A stretch of DNA of 64,000 nt from positions 1,612,001 to 1,676,000 of the forward strand of contig CBDIDH010000001.1 of the NCBI GenBank assembly GCA_965277595.1. The letters run 5' to 3'. How positions within the stretch are numbered: the first letter of the stretch is position 1; every line of letters starts with the position of its first letter. A model generated the notes under the pieces. That model was given only the letters and a program-made list of their open reading frames with translations, was not told the origin of the DNA and searched no databases. Source of the stretch: CBDIDH01 sp965277595 (GTDB lineage Bacteria > Planctomycetota > Planctomycetia > Isosphaerales > Isosphaeraceae). Position numbers and translations under genes: made by a program. This document shows, piece by piece, positions 1 to 9,210 of the stretch.

Positions 1-1
1 G

Positions 2-445
2 GGAATCACCGTCCGCGAATTGATCCTTGAATATTGCGGCGGCATGGCCGACGGCGAGACCTTCAAGGGGTATCTTCCCGGAGGTGCCTCGGGAGGAATT
101 TTGCCGGCGAGTCTGGCCGACATCCCGCTCGACTTCGGCACGCTGGAACCGCACGGCTGCTTCATCGGATCGGCCGCGGTCGTCGTGCTTTCCGTTCGAG
201 ACAACGTCCGAGCCGTCACCGAAAACCTGATGCGGTTTTTCGCCGACGAAAGTTGCGGTCAGTGTACCCCCTGCCGGTGCGGGACCGAGAAGGCCGTCGC
301 CCTTTTGAGCCGGACCGACTGGGATCAGCCGCTTTTACAAGAGTTAAGCATCGTCATGCGAGACGCATCGATCTGTGGTCTTGGTCAGGCCGCGCCGAAT
401 CCTTTGCTCTGCGCCTTGAAATACTTTCCCGAGGACCTGCGATGA
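2..445 (+). CDS. NuoF-like NADH-binding/[4Fe-4S] subunit of formate dehydrogenase (3' part)
   Basis: Open at the left edge, so only the last ~147 residues are present. The visible part matches the C-terminus of NuoF/FdsB-type flavoprotein subunits: an SLBB-like stretch (KGYLPGGASGGILP) followed by the [4Fe-4S] site ESCGQCTPCRCGTEKA and a distal Cys in SICGLGQAAPNPL. In this family the subunit carries FMN and passes electrons between NAD(H) and the iron-sulfur chain. The stop codon overlaps the ATG of the formate dehydrogenase alpha gene (ATGA), which implies translational coupling. That neighbour argues for the diaphorase subunit of a soluble NAD-dependent formate dehydrogenase rather than complex I. 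The N-terminal flavin and NAD sites lie outside the window. Confidence 0.85.
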   Translation, partial: GITVRELILEYCGGMADGETFKGYLPGGASGGILPASLADIPLDFGTLEPHGCFIGSAAVVVLSVRDNVRAVTENLMRFFADESCGQCTPCRCGTEKAVALLSRTDWDQPLLQELSIVMRDASICGLGQAAPNPLLCALKYFPEDLR

Positions 446-3252
446 ATACCGGGCCGGTCGCCATCGCCGCCGTCGCCGAGCCCCCCGCGCCCGCTCGGGA
501 ATCGTTCGCGTTCACGCTCGATGGCCGCGATGTCATCGCCTTGCCCGGCGAGACAATCTGGCAGGTCGCCCGCCGCGAAGGGGTCGAGATTCCCCACCTT
601 TGCCACGCCCCCGCGCCTGGATATCGGCCCGATGGCAACTGCCGGGCCTGCATGGTCGAAATCACCGGCGAACGCGTTTTGGCGCCGTCGTGCGTCCGCA
701 AACCGACGCCCGGCATGAACGTCTCCGTTGATTCAACACGTGCCCGATCCGCCCGCGCCCTGGTTTTTGAACTCCTGCTGGCCGACATGCCTCCGCGCGT
801 GGTCGCGCACGACCCGGATTCGAAATTCTGGAAGTGGGCGGAAACGCTCGGCGCCGCGTCCAGCCGTTTCCCCGCCCGCGAGGCGCCGACGGCCGACACC
901 AGCCACCCCGCGATGGCCGTTCAGCTTGACGCCTGCATTCAGTGCGGCCTTTGCGTGCGCGCCTGCCGCGAGGTCCAGGTCAACGACGTGATCGGCATGG
1001 CCTATCGCGGTCACTCGGCGAAGATCGTCTTTGACCTCGACGACCCGATGGGCCTGAGCACCTGCGTCGCCTGCGGCGAATGCGTACAGGCTTGCCCGAC
1101 CGGCGCCTTGATGCCCGCCTCGGTGCTCGGCATCGACGGCCGAAAAGCTCGCGAGCCCGACCACCAGGTCGAGAGCCTCTGCCCCTATTGCGGCGTTGGC
1201 TGTCAGGTCACCTATCAGATCGCCGACAACCAAATTCTCTATGTCGACGGCCGCGACGGCCCGGCGAATCATAACCGCCTTTGCGTCAAGGGGCGCTTCG
1301 GTTTTGACTATGTTCATCACCCTCAACGACTCACGATCCCCTGGATTCGCAAGGCCGGCGTCCTCAAAGACCCGCATTCTCCGGTCAATCCGTCCGATCC
1401 CTCGACCCATTTCCGCCCCGCCTCGTGGGAAGAGGCGCTCGACGTCGCGGCCTTTGGGTTTGAGCGAATTCGAGATTCCCTCGGCGGTCGGGCACTCGCC
1501 GGCTTCGGATCGGCGAAGGGTTCGAATGAAGAAGCCTATCTTTTTCAAAAGCTGGTCCGCGCGGGATTCGGCGGCAACAACGTCGACCACTGCACGCGGC
1601 TCTGTCACGCCTCGTCCGTCGCCGCCTTGCTGGAAACGATCGGCTCGGGATCGGTCACGGCCTCGTTTTCCGAATGCGCTCATTCCGATGTCATTATAAT
1701 TATTGGTGCGAATCCGACGGTCAATCATCCAGTCGCCGCGACGTTCATCAAGAATGCCGTTAAACGGGGCGCCAAGCTTGTTGTCCTCGACCCGCGCGGC
1801 CAGGCACTGGGGCGACTGGCGACGCATGACGTCCGATTCCGGCCCGGGACCGACGTTGCCCTGCTGAATGCCCTGATTCACGTCATCATCGATGAAAATC
1901 TTTATGATCGCGCGTATGTCGAGCGTCATACCGAAGGTTTTGAAGACCTTCGCGCCCGGACTCTCGCGTTTTCGCCCGAGGCGATGGCGGAGATCTGTGG
2001 GGTCGACGCGGCAACGCTGCGCGCCGTCGCCCGGCTCTATGGCAAGGCACGCGCGGCGATGACCTTCTGGGGGATGGGGATCTCGCAGCACGTTCACGGG
2101 ACCGACAACGCACGCTGCCTGATCGCTCTTGCCCTGCTTTGCGGTCAGATCGGCCGACCGGGCTCCGGCCTGCACCCGCTTCGAGGTCAGAACAACGTTC
2201 AGGGGGCCTCGGACGCAGGTCTGATCCCGATGTTTTATCCCGATTATCGCCGCGTCGCCGACCCCGCCATTCGCGCTGGGTTTGAACGAGCCTGGCAGAC
2301 ACCGCTCGACCCCTTGCCCGGCCTGACCGTCGTGGAAATCATGGGCGCTGTCCGTCGTGGAGAGATCAAGGGGATGTACGTCATGGGTGAGAACCCGGCG
2401 ATGTCCGACCCGGACGTTCAGCATGCGCGCGAAGCGTTGGCCACGCTCGAACACCTCGTCGTTCAGGAAATCTTTCTGACCGAGACCGCCTTTTATGCCG
2501 ATGTGATCTTACCAGCAACCGCTTTCCCTGAAAAAACGGGCACGTTCACGAACACCGATCGCCGGGTACAGATTGGCCGCCAGGCGCTCGAACCGCCTGG
2601 ACAGGCTCGGCAAGACTGGTGGATCATCCGCGAGCTGGCCCGACGTCTCGGCCTCGTCTGGTCTTATGAACATCCACGCGACGTTTACGAGGAAATGCGA
2701 TCGTTCATGCCCCCCTTGAAAGGCATCTCCTGGGCCAGGCTCGAACGCGAGGGCGCGGTCACCTATCCCTGCGAGTCGGAAGGCGAGGCCGGTCAGGACG
2801 TGATTTTTGGCGATAAATTTCCCACCGCGAACGGTCTCGGCCGGCTCGTGCCCGCCGACGTCTTGCCCCCGGATGAATCCCCCGACGACGACTATCCCAC
2901 CGTTCTCACCACCGGCCGACTCCTCGAACACTGGCATACCGGCTCCATGACCCGGCGCGCTTCGGTTCTCGATCAAATCGAGCCGGAAGCCGTTGTTCAC
3001 ATCTCGCCTAGGGAACTTCATCGACTTGACGCCCGCGCGGGTGATCGCCTCCGGGTCACGACCCGTCGAGGAACGATTGAACTGATCGCCCGGGCCGACC
3101 GCGACGTCCCTGCCGGTCTCATCTTCATTCCTTTCTGCTACGCCGAGGCCGCCGCGAACGTGCTGACCAACCCGGCGCTTGACCCCTTCGGCAAGATTCC
3201 CGAGTTCAAGTTCTGCGCCGCGAGGGTTGAGAAGGTCGCCTCGATCGCATAA
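442..3252 (+). CDS. fdhF: Formate dehydrogenase, molybdopterin alpha subunit
   Basis: 936 residues, the usual length for FdsA-type catalytic subunits that oxidise formate to CO2 at a Mo/W-bis-MGD centre. Domains in order: a NuoG-like [2Fe-2S] domain (HLCHAPAPGYRPDGNCRAC), a His/Cys linker, two [4Fe-4S] ferredoxin motifs (CIQCGLCVRAC and CVACGECVQACP), the MopB [4Fe-4S] motif CPYCGVGC, the molybdopterin oxidoreductase core, and a C-terminal dinucleotide-binding domain (GRLLEHWHTGSMTRR). The metal ligand position is Cys388 (RLCHASSVA), encoded by TGT, so this is a Cys enzyme and not a selenoprotein. The ATG at 442 was chosen because it overlaps the upstream stop. An in-frame extension back to 34 would run through the NuoF-like gene. 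A nitrate reductase or other MopB enzyme is less likely given the NuoG-like N-terminus and the NuoF partner. Confidence 0.92.
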   Translation: MNTGPVAIAAVAEPPAPARESFAFTLDGRDVIALPGETIWQVARREGVEIPHLCHAPAPGYRPDGNCRACMVEITGERVLAPSCVRKPTPGMNVSVDSTRARSARALVFELLLADMPPRVVAHDPDSKFWKWAETLGAASSRFPAREAPTADTSHPAMAVQLDACIQCGLCVRACREVQVNDVIGMAYRGHSAKIVFDLDDPMGLSTCVACGECVQACPTGALMPASVLGIDGRKAREPDHQVESLCPYCGVGCQVTYQIADNQILYVDGRDGPANHNRLCVKGRFGFDYVHHPQRLTIPWIRKAGVLKDPHSPVNPSDPSTHFRPASWEEALDVAAFGFERIRDSLGGRALAGFGSAKGSNEEAYLFQKLVRAGFGGNNVDHCTRLCHASSVAALLETIGSGSVTASFSECAHSDVIIIIGANPTVNHPVAATFIKNAVKRGAKLVVLDPRGQALGRLATHDVRFRPGTDVALLNALIHVIIDENLYDRAYVERHTEGFEDLRARTLAFSPEAMAEICGVDAATLRAVARLYGKARAAMTFWGMGISQHVHGTDNARCLIALALLCGQIGRPGSGLHPLRGQNNVQGASDAGLIPMFYPDYRRVADPAIRAGFERAWQTPLDPLPGLTVVEIMGAVRRGEIKGMYVMGENPAMSDPDVQHAREALATLEHLVVQEIFLTETAFYADVILPATAFPEKTGTFTNTDRRVQIGRQALEPPGQARQDWWIIRELARRLGLVWSYEHPRDVYEEMRSFMPPLKGISWARLEREGAVTYPCESEGEAGQDVIFGDKFPTANGLGRLVPADVLPPDESPDDDYPTVLTTGRLLEHWHTGSMTRRASVLDQIEPEAVVHISPRELHRLDARAGDRLRVTTRRGTIELIARADRDVPAGLIFIPFCYAEAAANVLTNPALDPFGKIPEFKFCAARVEKVASIA

Positions 3253-3396
3253 ACTCGATCGGCAAGCGTGATTTGGCACTGATTTCCTCCGTGCCTATTA
3301 CGTCTTGATCAATTTCGATGCGTTCGCCCCGACGCGCCGCGGACCTCCTGGACCGCAGCGCCTTCGATCGCCTTTTCCAATGGGGGATCAAGGAAG

Positions 3397-6300
3397 ATGG
3401 CCGATCTGCCGATCATCGTCCTCGCTTTCGCCAACGAGCAGAGCGGCGGTCAATATCTTCGTGACCTGCCGCGGGAACTCCGGATGCTCCGGCAGATTCT
3501 TGAGGAGGCGGAGCGAAACGGCCTTTGTGAGTTGAAAGAACTCTCGAATGCCACGCTTGATGAGATTATTGATGTTTTCAACCGCCATCGCGATCAGGTT
3601 GCCGTCCTGCATTACGGCGGACACGCCGATAGCGGTCAGTTGCTCCTCGAATCCAATACCGGAATCGCCGCCGCGGCGCACGCGGCGGGCCTCGCGGCCT
3701 TTCTCGGCCATTCGCGAGGCTTGCAGCTTGTCTTTCTCAACGGCTGCTCGACCCGGGCCCAGGCCGCCCGCTTGCTCGACGCCGGAGTCGCATCGGTCAT
3801 CACCACGGCGCGATCGATCGACGACGAGGTCGCCCGCAAGTTCGCGGTCGCCTTTTACACGCAACTCAGCTCGGGCCAACCACTCCGCGCGGCCTTTGAC
3901 CTCGCCCGTTCCCAGATTCTCGCCGCCAAGGGAGATGATCCCCAGAGCTATTACCGGACCCGCGAACTGGTCGACGCGGCGACAGCGACAGGCGCGCCCG
4001 AACCCGTCGACGACCAGGGCTTTCCCTGGGACTTTCGCGCCGGGACCGAGATGATCGAGCGCTGGAGCCTGCCCGACGCCGCCGGTAATCCCGAATTCGG
4101 CCTCCCCCCCCTTCCTCAACGTGACCTGCCGATCTGCCCTTTTCGCCATCTCGCCTGGTTCACCGCCGAGCAGGCCGAGGTTTTCTTCGGCCGAGGTTAT
4201 CAGGTCCGCGAGTTATATGACGCCGTGACCGACACGTCGGGTCAGCCCGTTGTATTTCTTTATGGTGCGTCAGGAGTCGGCAAGTCATCACTTCTTGATG
4301 CCGGTCTCGTGCCGAGACTGGGCGCCGGCGGATACGCGGTCCGTTATCAGCGCCGCGATCAGACGAAAGGATTGCTCAAAACTCTTCAAGATATGATCGG
4401 CCTTGATTCAAAACAAGGCAGCCTGAATGAAGCCTGGCGCGCGGAAGAAGCAAGGCTCAAGATGCCGCTCGTGATCTTTCTGGATCAGGTCGAGGAAGCC
4501 TTGACGCGTCCCGATCCGACTCAGCCTCATGAGCTTGACGATTTCCTGGGTGCTCTCGCGGAAACCCTGGGCAAGCGTGAGACCCGTCCGCAAGGAAAGC
4601 TCGTTCTCGGCTTTCGCAAGGAATGGCTCGCCGAGATCGAACGGCGCCTGACCGAGTCCAACTTGCAGGCCAACAAGGTCTTCATGAAGCAACTCGACCG
4701 CCGAGCGATCATCGAGGCGATTCGCGGTCCCGCGCGTCCCGGACGCCTTCAGCGCCAGTATCGTTTGGCGATCGAGGAGGGCTTGCCCGAGGTCATCGCC
4801 GACGACCTGCTCGTCGACGCCGGATCGGCCCTGGCGCCGACGCTTCAGGTCTTGCTCACCAAGATGTGGGAGCGCGCCCGCCAGTCGAATCCCGACCAGC
4901 CTCGATTCGATCGGGCGATTTACGAAAGCTTGAAATCGCAAGGTTACCTGCTCAAGGACCTGCTCGACGAGGGTTTCCAGGGCATTCGGGCCTGGAATCC
5001 GTCGGTTGAGGAATCGGGCCTGGCGCTGGACGTCCTCGCCTATCACACGACCGATCTAGGCACGGCTTCGGCGCGAACCCGGGCCGAACTTCTCGAACGC
5101 TACGCCCATCAGGCGGAGGCCCTGGAAGGTTTGCTCCGTCAGGGCAAGGATCATTATCTCCTGATCGAGGCCGAGTCTCCCGCCGACGCCCCGACTCGAT
5201 CAACTCGCCTGGCTCACGACCTCCTGGCGCCGATCCTCTTGCAGAGGTTTCGCCTCTCGGCCCGGTCTGGGCAGCGGGCGCGCCGGATTCTCGAAAATCG
5301 CGTTTCCGACTGGGCCGATAACAAGATCGGTCCCGACCTCGACAGCGCCGACCTTGCCATCGTCCACGAGGGCAAGTCTGGAATGCGCGTCTGGACGTCG
5401 GACGAGATCCGCCTGATCCACGCCAGTGAAATCGAGGATGAACGCATCAAGGCGCAAGAGGCTGAGAAATCTCGGCGGCTCCGCGAGGCCGAGGCGGGTC
5501 GTCTCGCCGCCGAGGCCCAGACCAGGCAGTTAACCGAGGACAGCCTCAAGGAACAGCAAGCGGCCAACCTTCGCCTCGCCGACGCCAACCTTCGCGAGAA
5601 GCTCAAGAGCAAACGTCTTCGCGACGGTTCGATCGCTCTGGGGATCGTCGCCACGGTGATGGTCATCGTGGCCATTTACGCGGCGATCCAGAAATCAACC
5701 GCCGACAAACAGCGCGACCTCGCCCGAAGCAATCTCGAAGCCGCTCGGAAGGCTCGAAAACAACTCGATATCGCCTCCGCCGATGAGCTTCTCACCGCCC
5801 TTCCCCAGGCTGTTCCCGAGATTTTGCCCGACGTCCGCACGCGCCCCGACGCCCTTGAACGGTTGCGCGAGGTCCGCGCCAAACTTGACTCCACCGACAA
5901 GAAAAGCGGCCGCGCGGCGCTCGCGTTTCTCGAACAGAGCCCGTCGGCCACCGATTTCCTTCTCGGGCAGATTCTCAGCCCCGAGTCCGACCCCGCCGAG
6001 CTCGTGATGGTCTCCCCTTTTCTCAGCAAGCACCTGACCGCCGATCACCTTCGGACGCTCTGGAAGGTGGTGGAAAACCTCAAAATTGGGTCTGCCATCC
6101 GGCTCCGCAACGCGGCGATCCTCGCACGCGCCGCGCCCGGCGATCCCCGGTGGGCTTCCGTGGCCGATCGGATCGTCAACGACCTCTTGACCGTCAACGT
6201 GCTCGAGCTTCACTCGTGGACCGACGCCTTCCGCGCGGTGAAAGCTCCGCTCAAGGGCTCGCTGGTGAAACAGTTCACCCGCGGCGAAGCGAACGAACGG

Positions 6301-7887
6301 AAGGTCGCCGCCACGATTCTCGACGACTACGCCTCGGACGATATTCTCCTGATTCTTCAACTCCTCAAGGTCGCCGATACCCAGCAGTTTCCGATTCTCT
6401 TCAAGAAGGCTCTCGCCCACAAAGACGAAGCCGTCAAATCGATGAACGAAGAGGTTGCCTTTGATCTGATTAAAACCGCCGACGAACGCCAATTTCCGAT
6501 CGTCTTCGCCAAGGCCAAGGATGACCCGACCGCCGCGGTCAAATCCATGAAGGACGAGGTCGCCCGGGTCGCCCCGCCCCTCGGTTCCTCCGCGCAGAAA
6601 GATATCCTCGCGGGCCGACAGGCCAATGCACTGATAACCCTGGCCCTGCTCGGCGAAAGCAAGTTGCTCTGGCCGGCGCTGGGAAAGTCGGATGATCCGC
6701 GCTTGCGGACGTACCTGATTCATCGCATGGGACGCCTCGGTGTCGACCATAAGGAATTGGCCCAACATCTCTTCGAGGAAACGGAACCAACCATCCGCGC
6801 GGCGATCGTGCTGGCGCTCGGCCAGTACCCTTATGATATCCGCCGAGGCGAGATCAATGCCCTTGTCGTTTCAAAACTCGTTCCTGAATACAAAAAGAAT
6901 CCCGATCCAGGGTTTCACGCCGCCGTCGCCTGGCTGCTGCCTTATCTGAATTGCTTTGAAGGACCAGCGCGCGATCTGAAACCGTCGGGCCAGACCCCAG
7001 AGTCGGGGCGGACCTGGTATGTCGACAAGAACGGCTGGGCGTTCATTGTCTTCAAAAACCCAGGCGTTTTCGAAATGGGATCTCCTCCCGAGGAAGTCAA
7101 CTTCGGGCGGAACACCAATGAAGAAAAACATTTGTGTCGAATTCCCCGATCGTTCGCCTTGGCAAGCCGGGAAGTCAGCGTCGCCGACTACTTCCAGTTT
7201 CTCGAAGATCCCGTCGCGAAAGAGGCGAAAAAGCATTATATTTATGCGGATCAACGTGATTATAGCCCTGACCAGGCGGGCCCGATTGTCTCGGTGACCT
7301 GGTTTGAGGCCGTGAAGTTTTGTCGATGGCTTGGCGATCGTGAAAAGTTGCGGGAATCCGAACAATGTTATCCACCGATCGATCAGATCAAGGAGGGCAT
7401 GGTTCTCACCGAGAGTTTCCTGTTGCGCTCCGGCTATCGCTTGCCAACCGAAGCGGAATGGGAATTCGCCTGCCGAGCAGGGGCGAGCACGCCCTGGTCC
7501 TTCGGTTCGGATCGGACCTTGCTGAAGGACCTGGCGAGCTATCTGAACAACTCCGTGACCAAGCGTGAGCGAACCCAGGCGCGGCGATCGGGATGGTGGC
7601 CTCCAAACGCATTTGGACTTTTTGACATGATGGGCAATGTCAATGAATGGTGCTCGGACCGGAACCCGACGTATCCGACCACGTATGCGCCTCCGGTCAA
7701 CGATCTCGGCAATGAACGGCCCGATCGCGCGGTTCTTGACGCCGATATCCGGATCTATCGTGGAGGGTCGTTCGCCGACCTCTCGCCAAACCTTCGGTCG
7801 GCTTACCGTGATGGCGCCCGGCCATCGAACCGATTCCCCGGCGTCGGTTTCCGACTGGCCAGAACGATCTCGCCTGATTCGCCCTGA
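3397..7887 (+). CDS. CHAT protease - STAND NTPase - coiled coil/TM - repeats - FGE-like domain protein
   Basis: 1496 residues. Residues 1-185 form a CHAT (caspase-HetF-like) domain with the His/Cys pair visible as HYGGH (H76) and LNGCST (C117). About 255-640 is a STAND-type NTPase with Walker A GASGVGKSS (290-298) and Walker B LVIFLDQVEEA (D363). A charged Ala/Glu/Arg coiled coil (~675-740) leads into one hydrophobic segment (SIALGIVATVMVIVAIYAA, ~745-765). Helical repeats follow, including two copies of a QFPI(L/V)F...AVKSM unit. Residues ~1200-1496 are an FGE-sulfatase/C-type-lectin-like domain (RLPTEAEWEFACRAG, GNVNEWCSD, RGGSF). The closing motif is GFRLA where catalytic FGEs have GFRCA, so this domain is probably a binding module. 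Inferred role: ligand sensing, NTP-dependent oligomerisation and protease activation. It heads a run with 8046-9161 and 9211-12636. Confidence 0.85.
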   Translation: MADLPIIVLAFANEQSGGQYLRDLPRELRMLRQILEEAERNGLCELKELSNATLDEIIDVFNRHRDQVAVLHYGGHADSGQLLLESNTGIAAAAHAAGLAAFLGHSRGLQLVFLNGCSTRAQAARLLDAGVASVITTARSIDDEVARKFAVAFYTQLSSGQPLRAAFDLARSQILAAKGDDPQSYYRTRELVDAATATGAPEPVDDQGFPWDFRAGTEMIERWSLPDAAGNPEFGLPPLPQRDLPICPFRHLAWFTAEQAEVFFGRGYQVRELYDAVTDTSGQPVVFLYGASGVGKSSLLDAGLVPRLGAGGYAVRYQRRDQTKGLLKTLQDMIGLDSKQGSLNEAWRAEEARLKMPLVIFLDQVEEALTRPDPTQPHELDDFLGALAETLGKRETRPQGKLVLGFRKEWLAEIERRLTESNLQANKVFMKQLDRRAIIEAIRGPARPGRLQRQYRLAIEEGLPEVIADDLLVDAGSALAPTLQVLLTKMWERARQSNPDQPRFDRAIYESLKSQGYLLKDLLDEGFQGIRAWNPSVEESGLALDVLAYHTTDLGTASARTRAELLERYAHQAEALEGLLRQGKDHYLLIEAESPADAPTRSTRLAHDLLAPILLQRFRLSARSGQRARRILENRVSDWADNKIGPDLDSADLAIVHEGKSGMRVWTSDEIRLIHASEIEDERIKAQEAEKSRRLREAEAGRLAAEAQTRQLTEDSLKEQQAANLRLADANLREKLKSKRLRDGSIALGIVATVMVIVAIYAAIQKSTADKQRDLARSNLEAARKARKQLDIASADELLTALPQAVPEILPDVRTRPDALERLREVRAKLDSTDKKSGRAALAFLEQSPSATDFLLGQILSPESDPAELVMVSPFLSKHLTADHLRTLWKVVENLKIGSAIRLRNAAILARAAPGDPRWASVADRIVNDLLTVNVLELHSWTDAFRAVKAPLKGSLVKQFTRGEANERKVAATILDDYASDDILLILQLLKVADTQQFPILFKKALAHKDEAVKSMNEEVAFDLIKTADERQFPIVFAKAKDDPTAAVKSMKDEVARVAPPLGSSAQKDILAGRQANALITLALLGESKLLWPALGKSDDPRLRTYLIHRMGRLGVDHKELAQHLFEETEPTIRAAIVLALGQYPYDIRRGEINALVVSKLVPEYKKNPDPGFHAAVAWLLPYLNCFEGPARDLKPSGQTPESGRTWYVDKNGWAFIVFKNPGVFEMGSPPEEVNFGRNTNEEKHLCRIPRSFALASREVSVADYFQFLEDPVAKEAKKHYIYADQRDYSPDQAGPIVSVTWFEAVKFCRWLGDREKLRESEQCYPPIDQIKEGMVLTESFLLRSGYRLPTEAEWEFACRAGASTPWSFGSDRTLLKDLASYLNNSVTKRERTQARRSGWWPPNAFGLFDMMGNVNEWCSDRNPTYPTTYAPPVNDLGNERPDRAVLDADIRIYRGGSFADLSPNLRSAYRDGARPSNRFPGVGFRLARTISPDSP

Positions 7888-8045
7888 GTCGGCCGATCGA
7901 AGGCAAGATGTGCCTATTCAGGAAACATTTTGCTTTTGCCTCAATCGCGTTGCGGTTACATTTGTGCGAACCGAACGCCCATCAAGGCGAGAGTTCACGT
8001 TCCGAGACTTTTCAACAGCATTTCATTTTCCCAAAGGACCCCCCC

Positions 8046-9161
8046 TTGAAAACGCTCGCAACGATCGTTCTGGCCTTGTCCAGCCTGACAACCAGCCTGG
8101 CGTTCGGACAGCAGGCCGCCTCTCCTTCAGGATATTGGCCGAACCCGACCAGTCCGCCCCCAGCCGTCCCGCCACCGAGAACGCGGATCATCGTGGACAA
8201 CAATGGACGGCGTTACATGCAGGTTGAGAGATTTGTCCCTTACTGGGACCCACGCCTGGGACGCTGGTCGTTGCGATCGACACAACAGTTGAATGCGTTG
8301 GGGAGTAACCAGGTTGGGCAGGGAGGTCCCCTGGTGATGCCGGCCCCGGCGGCGGCGGGGGGTGGGAATCAGGTCGGTGGCCGGCAATACGGGCCTGGCA
8401 ATGGTCTGGGGGGAAATCAGGTCGGGGTCGCGATGGGTACGGGCTCTTTGATGACCAATCCCGCAACTCCACAACCCCTCTTCGCGGCCAACCTCGGTGT
8501 CTTTTACGTACCTGTACGCTATGGCGACGGTACGTTTGGCCTCAGCGTCAGCCAGACCCCGCAGCCCGGAACGCCCGCGGCGCAACTCCAGCTTGATCCA
8601 GGCGACGTCATCTTCGCCCTGGATAATCAACGATTCACCAGCGGTACCGATGTCGCCAATCACTATAACCAGACGTCGGTTGACTACGTCGATTCAGCCA
8701 CGAACACCAGAATGCGCGGCGTTGTCATGCTCGGCCCGCAGGTCAATATTCCGATGAGCGACCGCGATTCTGGTTCGGTGGTCGGAGCCCCCGCCCTGGC
8801 CGACGGGGGTAACCAAATTGGTGATCAATCGGCAAACACCAACGCGGGATCACTACCCACTTCCAATACCGCCCTTCCGCCCAATACACTCCTCGCGGCC
8901 AATCTGGGAGTGGTTTACGTACCTGTACGCTATGGGGACGGTACGTTTGGTCTCAGCGTCATTCAGGCTCCACTCGTCGGCACGCCCGCGGCGCAATTGC
9001 AACTTTCTCCGGGCGACGTGATCTTCTCTCTCGACGGTCAGCGGTTTAACAGCCTCAACGACGTCGCCAATCATTACGGTCAGACGACCATCGAGTACAT
9101 CGACGCGGAGACCAACTCCCGACAGAACGGTAACCTCGTGCTTCCTCCTCAAAATCCTTGA
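8046..9161 (+). CDS. Secreted protein with two PDZ-like repeats
   Basis: 371 residues from a TTG start. AAAGGA at 8033-8038 sits at good spacing, and the N-terminus is a clean signal peptide (MKTLATIVLALSS...AFGQQ). An in-frame ATG at 7908 would give a leader with no signal-peptide character. After a Gly/Asn linker with repeated GNQVG units come two copies of a ~87-residue domain. Each contains (A)ANLGV.YVPVRYGDGTFGLSV, a TPAAQLQL.PGDVIF.LD core and DVANHY. The PGDVI...(L)D.QR pattern is typical of PDZ ligand-binding domains. No protease domain accompanies them, so an exported scaffold or peptide-binding role is inferred. It lies between the CHAT/STAND gene and the metacaspase gene on the same strand and may be part of that system. 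Confidence 0.75.
   Translation: MKTLATIVLALSSLTTSLAFGQQAASPSGYWPNPTSPPPAVPPPRTRIIVDNNGRRYMQVERFVPYWDPRLGRWSLRSTQQLNALGSNQVGQGGPLVMPAPAAAGGGNQVGGRQYGPGNGLGGNQVGVAMGTGSLMTNPATPQPLFAANLGVFYVPVRYGDGTFGLSVSQTPQPGTPAAQLQLDPGDVIFALDNQRFTSGTDVANHYNQTSVDYVDSATNTRMRGVVMLGPQVNIPMSDRDSGSVVGAPALADGGNQIGDQSANTNAGSLPTSNTALPPNTLLAANLGVVYVPVRYGDGTFGLSVIQAPLVGTPAAQLQLSPGDVIFSLDGQRFNSLNDVANHYGQTTIEYIDAETNSRQNGNLVLPPQNP
8482..9155 (+). repeat. Tandem PDZ-like domain duplication (two copies, 411-bp offset)
   Basis: Copy 1 spans about 8482-8744 and copy 2 about 8893-9155. Nucleotides 8503-8550 and 8914-8961 differ at only two positions, both inside the YVPVRYGDGTFGLSV-coding part. The flanks have diverged much more. 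Confidence 0.8.
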
Positions 9162-9210
9162 TCGACAGACATAGACTCCCTTGGGAAGTCTTCCAGGAGT
9201 TCCCCCCATC

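Noticed and set aside
34..441. In-frame N-terminal extension of the formate dehydrogenase alpha subunit
   Set aside because: It lies entirely over the NuoF-like gene, is Arg-rich and unlike any domain, and the ATGA overlap at 442 gives a natural start.
1603..1605. Selenocysteine site in formate dehydrogenase
   Set aside because: The codon at the metal-ligand position is TGT (Cys388), not TGA.
733..2454. 573-codon open frame on the minus strand
   Set aside because: It is antisense to the conserved FDH core. The translation is Gly/Arg/Val-rich with no domain, as expected from GC-rich third positions.
5695..6768. 357-codon open frame on the minus strand
   Set aside because: Antisense to the CHAT-STAND gene, no recognisable motif and no ribosome-binding site.
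7500..7887. Possible diversity-generating retroelement variable region
   Set aside because: The protein motif fits, but the DNA is not AAC/AAT-rich, and neither a template repeat nor a reverse transcriptase is in the window.
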